Part shown: piece after piece, positions 1-8,184 of the stretch
How the letters are laid out: the number at the start of each line of letters is the position of its first letter
Numbering within the stretch: position 1 is the first letter of the stretch
Assembly (NCBI RefSeq): GCF_017996735.1
Contig: NZ_JAGOGJ010000001.1
Coordinates: 124,001 to 188,000 of the forward strand
DNA length: 64,000 nt
Reading direction: 5' to 3'
Source: Niveispirillum sp.
GTDB lineage: Bacteria > Pseudomonadota > Alphaproteobacteria > Azospirillales > Azospirillaceae
Translations under genes and position numbers: made by a program
Notes under the pieces: model-generated
The model's database searches: none
What the model saw: only the letters and a program-made list of their open reading frames with translations
Told to the model about the DNA's origin: nothing

Positions 1-1259
1 ATGACCGGCTGAAATGGCTTGTCGGCGCCAATTATGCGCGCGATCTGGTTCACGAGGACCAGATTCAGAATTCAAAGGGGACAACGGCCGTCTATGCCTT
101 CTATGCAGCGACCGGCAAGATCCAGACGGCCTTTGCCAATACCGGGCGCAACCTGTCTGTCAGCAAGGCGGGCTATGCCAATGTCGATTTCGATCTGTCG
201 GATACGGTGAGTGTTCATGCCGGTGGCCGCTATACCTGGACCGACATCGACCATGGCGGCTGTACACGCGATGTCAACGGCGAGGCATATGCCGTCACCA
301 ATTTTCTTCAGCAATCCCTTCAGAGCCGGGCGGGTATCAACAACTTCGTGCCGGCCGTGCCAGGTGGCTGCCTGACGCTGGGTCCGGGCCTGACCCCGAT
401 CTATCTTGAGCAGGAACTTGACCAGGGGAATTTTTCCTGGCGGGCGGGGCTGGATTTCAAGCCGCAAGCGGGCACCTTGCTCTATGCCACGATCAGCAAA
501 GGGTATAAGGCCGGCAGCTTCCCCAATATCACCGCCAACACATTCAGCCAGCTTCGGCCGGTTGAACAGGAATCCCTGCTTGCGTATGAAGCGGGCGTCA
601 AATCGCGGGTGTTCGGCAATCTGGCTGAGATCGATGGAAGCGTATTCTATTACGACTACAAAAATAAGCAGCTTGCCGGGCGTGCGGTCGATCCGTTCGG
701 ATTGTTCGGCGTCTTCAATCTGCTGGTCAATGTTCCCAAATCCCGCGTCTATGGCGCGGAGATGGGGTTGAAGGTGCGCCCGGCAACGGGACTGGTGGTC
801 AAGGCGCAAGGCACCTACCTGAACTCACGGGTGCAGGGCGACACGCCCGGTTATGATGGTTTCGGTGTCGCAACCAATCTGGAGGGTTCATCCTTCCCGG
901 ACGCACCAAAATATTCGCTGTTGATCGATGCCCAGCAGGATTTCGCGATTACGGGTGATCTGTCCGGCTTTGTCGGCGCCAACTACCGCTATCGTTCGGG
1001 TGCCCTGTCCGCGATGGCAACCTATACCGGGTTCACGTCGGGTGCGTACAGTTCGCCTTCGACCAGAGTGCCGGCCTATGGTCTGCTGGGCTTCCGTGTC
1101 GGCGTTGAATCGGGTGACGGCCGGTGGACTGCCCAGGTGTTCGGTGAGAATGTGACCAACAAATATTACATCACCAAAGCGCAGAAATTCAGCGACTTCG
1201 TCACCCGGTTCACCGGTGCTCCCGCCACCTACGGTGTGTCTGTCGGATACCGTTTTTGA
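1..1259 (+). CDS. TonB-dependent receptor, C-terminal part (5' end outside window)
   Basis: This is the C-terminal part of an outer-membrane TonB-dependent receptor. The reading frame is open from base 3 and runs about 418 codons to TGA at 1257-1259. It shows late beta-barrel features: alternating aromatic strands, a FKPQAGTLLYATISKGYKAG segment, and a terminal YRF, the aromatic C-terminus needed for barrel assembly. Family knowledge says such proteins import siderophores or bulky nutrients using TonB energy. The plug domain and signal peptide are upstream of the window, so the substrate cannot be guessed. An internal GTG at 207 gives an apparent shorter gene, but coding continues upstream of it. 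Confidence 0.9.
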   Translation, partial: DRLKWLVGANYARDLVHEDQIQNSKGTTAVYAFYAATGKIQTAFANTGRNLSVSKAGYANVDFDLSDTVSVHAGGRYTWTDIDHGGCTRDVNGEAYAVTNFLQQSLQSRAGINNFVPAVPGGCLTLGPGLTPIYLEQELDQGNFSWRAGLDFKPQAGTLLYATISKGYKAGSFPNITANTFSQLRPVEQESLLAYEAGVKSRVFGNLAEIDGSVFYYDYKNKQLAGRAVDPFGLFGVFNLLVNVPKSRVYGAEMGLKVRPATGLVVKAQGTYLNSRVQGDTPGYDGFGVATNLEGSSFPDAPKYSLLIDAQQDFAITGDLSGFVGANYRYRSGALSAMATYTGFTSGAYSSPSTRVPAYGLLGFRVGVESGDGRWTAQVFGENVTNKYYITKAQKFSDFVTRFTGAPATYGVSVGYRF

Positions 1260-1442
1260 TAGGGACGAACGCCAATGCGATGGAAGTGGTGCTCGTGCAT
1301 GTCCGTCGTCGACACAATGCAACGGCGCCGCTTTCATCGCTGGGAGGTGGCTATCGATGAACACAGTCCTCTCAACCGGAAACTATTCCGGTGACACAAA
1401 CACCCAACACCACACAAGTTGGTACAAGGTCCAAACCGACGG

Positions 1443-2216
1443 TTAGGCCGGGGCCAGGACATGATCTCGGATCAGACGGGCGATATGAACAATTCGTTCC
1501 ATCGAAATGCCGTGCCGCACCCCTGGCAGGATGGAAAGCCACGCGCCAGGGATCGCCCGAGCCAGAGACCGGCTGACCTCCAGCGAGATGATCGGGTCGA
1601 ATTCACCCTGCAGTACCAGGGTCGGCGCGCGGATATACGACAGCCGGTCCCGCAGGTCATGTCCCCTCAACGCCGCCATGCGCCGGTTTCCCGCCTCCGG
1701 TGACCGTTCGCAGAAACTGTCGGCCACCGCCTGCATCAGCGCCCGATCATGGTCGATGGCGTCGGGCGTGAAGAAATGTTCCATCACGAAGCGCCGGACC
1801 GCATCCGGGCCCCGATCCGCGACCGACGCCATGTCCGGTGCCTTGAACTGGTCGAAACAGGGAGCGGCAGCGCCAAGCGTCAGGGTCTTCACCCGTTTCG
1901 GATGCCGGATGGCCAGCGTCATTGCGACGGCGCCGCCATACGACGTGCCGAAAACATGGGCAGCACCATCACAGAGCTGTGCGATCAGGTCGGCCGCGTC
2001 GTCGGCATGGTCGACCATTGCATAGGGGGCGTCGAACGGGCTGTCCGGCCCATCCCGCTGATCAGGGGCGATGGCGCGGATGCCGTCGCCCAGATGCGGC
2101 CGGAAGCAGTCGAACTGCCGGCGATCGGCATTGAAACCGTGCAGCAGCACCAGGGGTTCACCCGCGCCGCTTTCATCATAGCGCAGCGACACACCATTCA
2201 CTTCGACCTGCGCCAT
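1443..2216 (-). CDS. alpha/beta-hydrolase fold hydrolase
   Basis: A 257-residue alpha/beta hydrolase of typical length for the family. The oxyanion HG motif is at residues 26-27 and the nucleophile elbow G-T-S-Y-G-G places the catalytic Ser at 92. The acid is probably Asp207 (GEFDP) and the base His235 (VRHG). A lid-like region lies between about residues 125 and 190. No signal peptide is visible, so it is probably cytoplasmic. I chose ATG at 2216, preceded by AAGGGGG at about 8 nt; a TTG six codons upstream is the alternative. It lies between the preceding TBDR (convergent) and a LysR gene on the same strand. The substrate is unknown; esters or C-C bonds (meta-cleavage-product type) are both possible. 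Confidence 0.85.
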   Translation of the reverse strand: MAQVEVNGVSLRYDESGAGEPLVLLHGFNADRRQFDCFRPHLGDGIRAIAPDQRDGPDSPFDAPYAMVDHADDAADLIAQLCDGAAHVFGTSYGGAVAMTLAIRHPKRVKTLTLGAAAPCFDQFKAPDMASVADRGPDAVRRFVMEHFFTPDAIDHDRALMQAVADSFCERSPEAGNRRMAALRGHDLRDRLSYIRAPTLVLQGEFDPIISLEVSRSLARAIPGAWLSILPGVRHGISMERIVHIARLIRDHVLAPA

Positions 2217-2346
2217 CGCACCGGCCCCCTTCAATCGTTCCCACGATGCGTGACCCTATCGCGGCGGGCTGCGGCGCGTCCAAAAGCTTCGGGCAATGCA
2301 TGCCATGAGCGTCCGGCATTGCCGGCAGCGTCCGATCCCCAGGTGC

Positions 2347-3261
2347 CTATAGAGGCGGCTGCGCCGTCGGCCAGCTACCCTGGGCCAACTGCGCTTTCAC
2401 GCTCTCGATCAGCATGGCCTCCACCTGTTGGACGGCCCGCAAACCCCGGCGCTGCCAGTTGGTCGCAATCACCCAGGCAACCCCCAGATTCTCGACGGGA
2501 ACAAAGGAGAGGCCGGTGGGGGACTGTGCCACCACACAGCAGGGGGCGACACCGAACCCGACCCCCCTCAGGACCAGATCGACCAGGGAGGTGGAACTGT
2601 TGACCTCGCTCCTGAATTTCAACCGGTCGGCAAGGTGCGGCGCCTGACGCTCCAGGAACAGCCGCAAACTGTCGGGATAGCCGGTCAGGATCAAGGGAAG
2701 GGTTAGCAACTCCTCCACTGCGACCACGGGACCGAAGGCGGACCGGTCCTCTACCCGGCAGATCAGGCAGATCTTCTCGCGCACCAGCGGCGTCAGATGC
2801 ATGCCCGCATCGATGCTGTGGGGCAGGACAGCCAGGTCCAGGGTACCTTCAAGCACCTGCTCCTTCAGGCGCGCACCTGAATTCTCCACCAGATCCAACT
2901 GGCAACCGGCATGCGCCCGCAGGAAATCCGCAGCGACGGGCATGACCAACTGGGCAAGGATGGAACGCGGCGCGCCCAGCTTCACCATGCCGCTCAGCTC
3001 CGTCTCCTCGGCGGTGACACCGTCCATGAGGTCGCGCACGCTGGCCAGCACGCGTTCCGCATGCTCATAGACCCGCCTTCCGACATCGGTCAGCGTCACG
3101 CCCGCGCTGTGACGGATGAACAGGCTGCGCTGCACCTCGTCCTCCAGCTTGGCAATGGAACGGCTCAGCGCGGGCTGCGCCACCCGGAGTTGCTGCGCAC
3201 CGGCCGCGAAGCTGCCCGCATCGGCGATTACCTTGAAATAGCGAAGCTGGCGTAGCTCCAA
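2347..3261 (-). CDS. LysR-family transcriptional regulator
   Basis: A 304-residue LysR-type regulator. The winged HTH fills about residues 1-60 (MELRQLRYF opening, then the VAQPALSRSIAKLE recognition region), followed by a periplasmic-binding-protein-like effector domain from about 90 to 295. It starts at TTG with GGGAG about 8 nt upstream. It is divergently transcribed from the gamma-glutamyltransferase-like gene at 3490 across 228 bp, the standard LysR arrangement, so that gene is its likely target. The inducer is unknown. Confidence 0.9.
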   Translation of the reverse strand: MELRQLRYFKVIADAGSFAAGAQQLRVAQPALSRSIAKLEDEVQRSLFIRHSAGVTLTDVGRRVYEHAERVLASVRDLMDGVTAEETELSGMVKLGAPRSILAQLVMPVAADFLRAHAGCQLDLVENSGARLKEQVLEGTLDLAVLPHSIDAGMHLTPLVREKICLICRVEDRSAFGPVVAVEELLTLPLILTGYPDSLRLFLERQAPHLADRLKFRSEVNSSTSLVDLVLRGVGFGVAPCCVVAQSPTGLSFVPVENLGVAWVIATNWQRRGLRAVQQVEAMLIESVKAQLAQGSWPTAQPPL

Positions 3262-3489
3262 CGCATCTTCTCCCGATCATCGCTTTCCAGCATCCCAGGC
3301 CGCGGGGCGGCCGGCGATCATGGCCATGATGCTCGCGGGTAGCCGCATCACGCAACAGGTCTTGGGCAATTCCTTCGCTATTACAATGCTGAATGACGTC
3401 GATGAGGAAGAGGTCTTGGCGCTGCCGAAACCTCTTGAGGATACTCGCCCCTATTCATGCAAACAAATCCAGACAGGGGTTTAGACTAG
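3262..3489. promoter_or_regulatory. divergent promoter region with a 14-bp palindrome
   Basis: This is the divergent intergenic region between the LysR gene and the GGT-like gene. It contains a perfect 14-bp palindrome, ATCATGGCCATGAT, at 3317-3330, and AT-richer sequence at 3380-3400 and 3455-3480 where promoters would fit. LysR sites are usually T-N11-A; several fit here and none is decisive. Confidence 0.4.
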
Positions 3490-5316
3490 ATGAAGCGGTT
3501 CACGGCCCGGCCTGAGCTCAGTGGAACTTTCGGCGCGGTCGCTTCGACCCACTGGATCGCATCGGCGGTCGGAATGCGCATCCTGGAAGCGGGCGGCAAT
3601 GCCTTCGATGCCGCAGCGGCAGCCGGCTTCACCCTGCAGGTGGTGGAACCGCACCTGAACGGCCCCGGCGGCGACGCCCCCATCATCGTGGCCCGCGCGG
3701 ATGACGAAGCACCCACGGTGATCTGCGGGCAGGGCGTGGCGCCTGCCGCCGCAACGATCGAGCATTTCCAATCCCTGGGCCTCGACCTCATCCCGGCGAC
3801 CGGTCTGCTGGCGGCCTGCGTCCCTGGTGCCTTCGGGGCCTGGCTGACGATGCTGCGCGACTGGGGCACGGTTCCGCTCCGCCAGGTTCTGGAACCGGCC
3901 ATCCATTATGCACGGCACGGGCACCCGCTTCTGTCCAATACCGCCAGCACCATCGCGTCCGTGCGGGACCTGTTCGTCGATGAATGGCGCAGTTCCGCCG
4001 CCATCTTCCTGCGCAACGACGCGACGCCACAGGCCGGCAGTCTGTTCGCCAATCCGGCGCTGGCCGATTTCTATCAGCGCCTGCTGCGGCAGGCGGAAAG
4101 CGCCTCCTCCTCGCGCGAGGGGCAGATCGATGCCGCGCTGCGCTACTGGTACGAAGGCGGGGTGGCAGAAATCATGGATGATTTTTGCCGCACCACGGAG
4201 GCCATGGATGTCAGCGGCCGCCGCCATGGCGGGTTGCTGCGCGCCACGGATATGGCTGGCTGGCGCCCCCCGATCGAACAGGCATGCGGCGTCGATCAGG
4301 GCGATTACACCGTCTACAAATGCGGGGCCTGGAGCCAGGGGCCGTCGCTTCTACAGGCGCTGCGCATCCTGGACGGGTTCGATATCGGGCAATATGCGCC
4401 AACCAGCCCGGACTTCGTCCATCTTGTCACCGAAACCCTGAAGCTGGTCATGGCGGACCGCGATGCATTTTATGGCGACGATCCGGATGTGCCGCTGGAG
4501 ACCCTGCTGAGCCGCGGCTATGCCGATGAACGCCGGGCTTTGATCTCCGATCAGGCCAGCACGGCATTGCGACCAGGGGCGATCGCCGGCCGCCAGTTCC
4601 CTTTCCCTCCCGTGGTGTTGCCTGGCGGCCGCCGACCGTCGGCCGCCGCCGGCGGCGGGGAACCGACCATGGCCCGCACCGCCGACATGGACAGGACCCC
4701 GGCCGAGGACGGCCCCAGACTGACGGGCGATACCTGCCATCTGGATGTGGTCGATCGCTGGGGCAACATGGTTTCGGCCACACCGTCGGGCGGCTGGCTC
4801 CAGTCCAGCCCCGTGGTTCCGGCGCTGGGATTTCCGCTGGGCACCCGCATGCAGATGTTCTGGCTGCAACCGGGTCTGGCCAGCAGCCTGCGCCCGGGCC
4901 GGCGCCCGCGTACCACGCTCACCCCCTCAATGGCCTTCCGGCAGGGGCGGCCCTATCTCTCCTTCGGAACGCCCGGTGGCGATCAGCAGGACCAATGGTC
5001 GCTGCTGCTCTGGCTCTATCATCGTCAATGCGGCTTACCCCTGCAGGCGGCGATCGAGACCCCGGCCTTCCACACCGACCATATGCTGGCCAGCTTCTGG
5101 CCGCGCGAGGCGGCATTGGGAACGCTGACCGTTGAAGGACGCTATCCGCAGCAGACGATTCAGGAACTGCGGCGCCGGGGACATGCGGTCACGGTCGGCG
5201 GCGACTGGTCGGAAGGCCGGCTTTCCGCTTGCGCCTTTGATCGCGACGGCGGCGATCCGATCATCCGCGCCGCCGCCAACCCGCGCGGCATGCAGGGCTA
5301 TGCCGTCGCCCGCTGA
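3490..5316 (+). CDS. gamma-glutamyltransferase family protein
   Basis: A 608-residue member of the gamma-glutamyltranspeptidase N-terminal-nucleophile hydrolase family. The N-terminal GGNAFDAAAAAGFTLQVVEP and NGPGGDAP segments are family hallmarks. The autoprocessing nucleophile is probably Thr415 in D-T-C-H-L-D-V-V-D, and GTPGGDQQDQW near residue 497 matches the C-terminal substrate loop. Established GGTs hydrolyse or transfer gamma-glutamyl groups; relatives include cephalosporin acylases and enzymes of oxamate or glutathione metabolism. No signal peptide is evident, unlike periplasmic Ggt, so a cytoplasmic amidase-like role is likely. It is divergent from a LysR gene. Confidence 0.88.
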   Translation: MKRFTARPELSGTFGAVASTHWIASAVGMRILEAGGNAFDAAAAAGFTLQVVEPHLNGPGGDAPIIVARADDEAPTVICGQGVAPAAATIEHFQSLGLDLIPATGLLAACVPGAFGAWLTMLRDWGTVPLRQVLEPAIHYARHGHPLLSNTASTIASVRDLFVDEWRSSAAIFLRNDATPQAGSLFANPALADFYQRLLRQAESASSSREGQIDAALRYWYEGGVAEIMDDFCRTTEAMDVSGRRHGGLLRATDMAGWRPPIEQACGVDQGDYTVYKCGAWSQGPSLLQALRILDGFDIGQYAPTSPDFVHLVTETLKLVMADRDAFYGDDPDVPLETLLSRGYADERRALISDQASTALRPGAIAGRQFPFPPVVLPGGRRPSAAAGGGEPTMARTADMDRTPAEDGPRLTGDTCHLDVVDRWGNMVSATPSGGWLQSSPVVPALGFPLGTRMQMFWLQPGLASSLRPGRRPRTTLTPSMAFRQGRPYLSFGTPGGDQQDQWSLLLWLYHRQCGLPLQAAIETPAFHTDHMLASFWPREAALGTLTVEGRYPQQTIQELRRRGHAVTVGGDWSEGRLSACAFDRDGGDPIIRAAANPRGMQGYAVAR

Positions 5317-5331
5317 CAGGGGACGCAGACA

Positions 5332-6108
5332 TCAGGCGCAAAAGCTGGGCCGCCGCTTCTCCCGGAACGCGGCGATGCCCTCGGCGGCGTCCGGCTCTCC
5401 GGCGCACGCAGTCAGCGCCTGCACCTCGCGGTCCAGATGGGTCTCCAGATCGGCCAGGGGTGCGTCCAGCAGCAAGGCCCGCGTCCGCTGGAGGGCCGGC
5501 AAGGAGGCGTGGGCAAGACGCCCGGCCGCCGCCATGGCAGTGGCCATCAACTGGTCGTCCGGGACCATCCGCGTCACCAGGCCGATCCGTTCGGCCTCCA
5601 CCGCATCGATCCTCTCGCCCAGCAGCAGCAGGCGTTGCGCCTGACGCAGACCGATCAGCCGGGGCAGCCACCAACTGGCCCCCACGTCCGGCGACAGCCC
5701 GATGGCGCCATAGGCGCCCACGAAGGTCGCCGACGCAGCAGCGATGGCTACGTCTCCCATGACGGCCAGGCCCAGACCCGCCCCGGCGGCGGCACCGTTG
5801 ATCGCCGTCACCAGCGGCTTGCGCATCCGGGCCAGCCGCACCTGTGCGGCATGGACCGGCCCGGTCAGCCGTTGCATCAGCCCGGGCGCTTCCGCCCCGG
5901 CCTGGGCAAAGGCGTCAATATCGCCGCCTGCGCAGAACAGGGCTCCGGCACCGGTCAGTACCACGGCGCGAATGGCAGCATCGGCCTCGCACGCCGTCAC
6001 GGCGGCCAGCAGCGCATCCGCCAGCTCGATGTTGATTGCGTTGCCCTTGTCGGGCCGGGCCAGCGTGATCATTGCGATCGCGTCCGTCCGTTTCAAGTCG
6101 AGGCACAT
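5332..6108 (-). CDS. enoyl-CoA hydratase/isomerase family protein
   Basis: A 258-residue crotonase-fold protein. The first oxyanion segment is GALFCAGGDID at about 55-65 and the second is INGAAAGAGLGLAVMGD at about 103-119. The usual glutamates of hydratases are absent; instead it has L-S-P-D-V-G-A-S-W-W with Asp141, the pattern of PaaG-type isomerases. It therefore more likely isomerises or rearranges an acyl-CoA than hydrates it. The reading frame continues upstream of the start without homology; ATG at 6108 begins the crotonase domain and has CCGGAG upstream. It is the last gene of a minus-strand group, and structured repeat copy A fills the 130 bp before it. Confidence 0.88.
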   Translation of the reverse strand: MCLDLKRTDAIAMITLARPDKGNAINIELADALLAAVTACEADAAIRAVVLTGAGALFCAGGDIDAFAQAGAEAPGLMQRLTGPVHAAQVRLARMRKPLVTAINGAAAGAGLGLAVMGDVAIAAASATFVGAYGAIGLSPDVGASWWLPRLIGLRQAQRLLLLGERIDAVEAERIGLVTRMVPDDQLMATAMAAAGRLAHASLPALQRTRALLLDAPLADLETHLDREVQALTACAGEPDAAEGIAAFREKRRPSFCA

Positions 6109-6126
6109 GGGTGGGCTCCGGATATA

Positions 6127-6226
6127 CCAACAGTCGAAATATTCGACCGTTGGTTCGGGGGCGACCGCCGCCGCGCGCCACGTGGCGCGTAGCCAAGCCC
6201 ACGGATGTGGGCGCCGGCGATTGAGG
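6127..6226 (-). repeat. structured intercistronic element, copy A (minus strand)
   Basis: Read on the minus strand, this copy has hairpin 1 GCCCAC-ATCC-GTGGGC (6197-6212), linker TTGGCTA, hairpin 2 CGCGCCAC/GTGGCGCG (6174-6189), a small GGC-GGTC-GCC hairpin, then hairpin 4 CCAACGGTCGAA-TAT-TTCGACTGTTGG (6127-6153; one G-T wobble). The element lies between the stop of the cyclodeaminase-like gene (6239) and the start of the enoyl-CoA hydratase gene (6108), on their strand. Its last arm ends 18 nt before the ATG. Its first 55 nt differ from copy B at only about four positions. See copies B, C and D. Confidence 0.75.
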
Positions 6227-6238
6227 GGGGAAAAATTT

Positions 6239-7237
6239 TTACAGTTCGGCTTTAAGGCCCAGATTCCCTGCCTGTGCGGCGGCGAGCACGGCGGTGCAGG
6301 CGGCCAGATCCTGGGCGGCGATGCCCAGCGACTTGTAAATGGTGATGTCGCCGCCGTCGGCCCGGCCTGGATGGCGGCCAAGATGGACCTCGCCGATCTC
6401 GGCAGCGATATGGTCCCAGCCGACCTGTCCAGCCTGCACCGCGCGGGCCAGTTCCCCCGCCTGCGCCAGTGCCGACGGGCGGTAATCCACGAAATAGCGG
6501 GCCCGGCGGACACCATCGACATCGATTTCGGCGGCGGACTGGACGCTGGCCCCCACCAGGCTGACATGCGCGCCGGCGCTGATCCACCGGCCCTGCAGGA
6601 TGGGCTCCGCAGAGGCGGTGGCCGTGCAGATCAGGTCGGCCCCGTCGACTGCCGCCTCGACCGACCCGCAGACGGTGATGGGCGCGGCGATCGAGGGTTG
6701 CGCCCGGGCGGCGAAAGCCCGGGCCTTTTCCAGGTCACGGCCCCATAATCGGACGCTGCGCAACGGATGGACAAGCGCCAGAGCCTTCAGGTGGGTGAAC
6801 GCCTGCTCACCGGTTCCCAGCAGGGCCAGATCGCCGGCATCCGGCCGGGCCAGCACGCGGCTGGCAGCAGCCGTCGCCGCCGGCGTGCGCAGTGCAGTGA
6901 TCTCGGCCGCATCCAGCAGCGCCTCCAACTGCCCGGTGATACTGTTGAACAGCAGCACGACGCCGGTATGGGAGGACAGGCCCCGCGCTGCGTTGCCGGG
7001 CATCAGGCACAGCAGTTTGGCGCCCAGCGCCGCCGGGTTTTCCATGAAACCGGGCATCAGTGCGAAGGCGCCGGTCTCCCCCGGCAATGGCATGACCGTG
7101 CGCAGGGGAAGCCTTGCCTCCCCCTTGGAGACAGACATCATCGTGTCGCGCATCAGGTCGATGCAGGTGGCCAGCGGCAGTGCCGTCCGGATGGCCTCCC
7201 GCCCCAGGATGCGGAAAGGGACCGGCGGTGTCCTCAT
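6239..7237 (-). CDS. ornithine cyclodeaminase/mu-crystallin family protein
   Basis: A 332-residue member of the ornithine cyclodeaminase/mu-crystallin superfamily of NAD(P)-dependent imine-forming or imine-reducing enzymes. The N-terminal substrate region runs to about residue 120, then a Rossmann domain with LALLGTGEQAFTHL at about 125-140. Its ATG overlaps the stop of the upstream dehydratase-like gene in an ATGA, so the two are translationally coupled. The same pair occurs as EutB/EutC in hydroxyectoine use and as BhcB/BhcD in the beta-hydroxyaspartate cycle, but the other genes of those pathways are not nearby. Other reactions (lysine or alanine dehydrogenase, pyrroline reductase) remain possible. 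Confidence 0.87.
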   Translation of the reverse strand: MRTPPVPFRILGREAIRTALPLATCIDLMRDTMMSVSKGEARLPLRTVMPLPGETGAFALMPGFMENPAALGAKLLCLMPGNAARGLSSHTGVVLLFNSITGQLEALLDAAEITALRTPAATAAASRVLARPDAGDLALLGTGEQAFTHLKALALVHPLRSVRLWGRDLEKARAFAARAQPSIAAPITVCGSVEAAVDGADLICTATASAEPILQGRWISAGAHVSLVGASVQSAAEIDVDGVRRARYFVDYRPSALAQAGELARAVQAGQVGWDHIAAEIGEVHLGRHPGRADGGDITIYKSLGIAAQDLAACTAVLAAAQAGNLGLKAEL

Positions 7238-8181
7238 GGCACATTCCCTTGCAGGATACTGACCAGATGGCCGGTGTCGAGATGCCCGCCGGACAGGATG
7301 CAGACCACGGGGCCGGGAAAATCCCGGTCCAGGGCGGCGGCCACCGTCGCGGCACCCGCTCCTTCCGCCACCAGGTGATGGCGTTCCACCAGCAGCCGGA
7401 TGGCGCTTGCCACCTGGGAAAGCGACACCACGGCCGTGTCCGCCACCAGCGTCCTGGCCAGCGGCCACATGGAAGGCAGGACGGCGGGGCCACCCATGCC
7501 TGTGATGAAGGTCCTTGGATTGAAATCGATGGTGACGGGACCACCCGCCGCCCGTGCCGCCGTCAGCGGCGCCCCGGCCTCCGTCTCACACGCGATGACC
7601 CTGGCGTCCGACCCCGCCGCCCGCAGGGCCGCAGCGATGCCGACCGACAGGCCGCCGCCGCCATAGGGTGCCAGGATGGTGGCGGCACGGGGCAGATCCT
7701 CCAGGATCTCCAACCCGATGGTGCCGTTGCCGGCCAGCACGTCGGGATCGGTCACGGGATGGATGAAGGAAGGATCGTCGCTGGGCTGGGCCAGCATGGC
7801 CCACCAATCGTCATAGGGTACTGCAATGACGCGGGCACCCAGCCGCGTCAGCGCCTCCACCTTGCTTGACGCCGCTGTTTCGGGAACATAGCTGGTGACG
7901 GGGCAGCCCAGCGCCCGGCCGGCATAGGCCAGCCCTTGCGCGAAATTGCCGGCACTGGCGGTAAAGACCCCCGACCGTGCCATCTCGCGCCGCCGCAGCA
8001 GGGCGTTGGCGCCGCAGCGGATCTTGAAGGATCCGATGGCCTGCAAATTCTCGCATTTGATATAGATGTCGGCCCGGTCCGCGACGTGCAAGCGCAGAAG
8101 CGGCGTATGCAAGGCCAACTCCCGGATGCGTTCGCGGGCCGCTGCGAAGATCTCCGGGCGGAGATCAATGGGTGCATCCAT
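7234..8181 (-). CDS. threonine/serine dehydratase-like PLP enzyme
   Basis: A 315-residue fold-type II PLP enzyme. The Schiff-base Lys is Lys53 in the G-S-F-K-I-R motif, and the glycine-rich phosphate loop YGGGGLSVG is near residue 170. Length and motifs fit the catabolic threonine dehydratase / hydroxyaspartate dehydratase / EutB group, which eliminate water from beta-hydroxy amino acids. It begins 3 bp after the FAD monooxygenase stop and overlaps the cyclodeaminase-like gene by 4 bp, so it belongs to that minus-strand operon. It may convert a beta-hydroxy amino acid to an enamine/imine that the cyclodeaminase-like enzyme then handles (inference). Confidence 0.88.
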   Translation of the reverse strand: MDAPIDLRPEIFAAARERIRELALHTPLLRLHVADRADIYIKCENLQAIGSFKIRCGANALLRRREMARSGVFTASAGNFAQGLAYAGRALGCPVTSYVPETAASSKVEALTRLGARVIAVPYDDWWAMLAQPSDDPSFIHPVTDPDVLAGNGTIGLEILEDLPRAATILAPYGGGGLSVGIAAALRAAGSDARVIACETEAGAPLTAARAAGGPVTIDFNPRTFITGMGGPAVLPSMWPLARTLVADTAVVSLSQVASAIRLLVERHHLVAEGAGAATVAAALDRDFPGPVVCILSGGHLDTGHLVSILQGNVP

Positions 8182-8184
8182 GTC

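Noticed and set aside
6239..8181. Beta-hydroxyaspartate cycle or ectoine-use operon
   Set aside because: Only two of the needed enzymes are present; no hydroxyaspartate aldolase, aspartate-glyoxylate aminotransferase or ectoine hydrolase is nearby.
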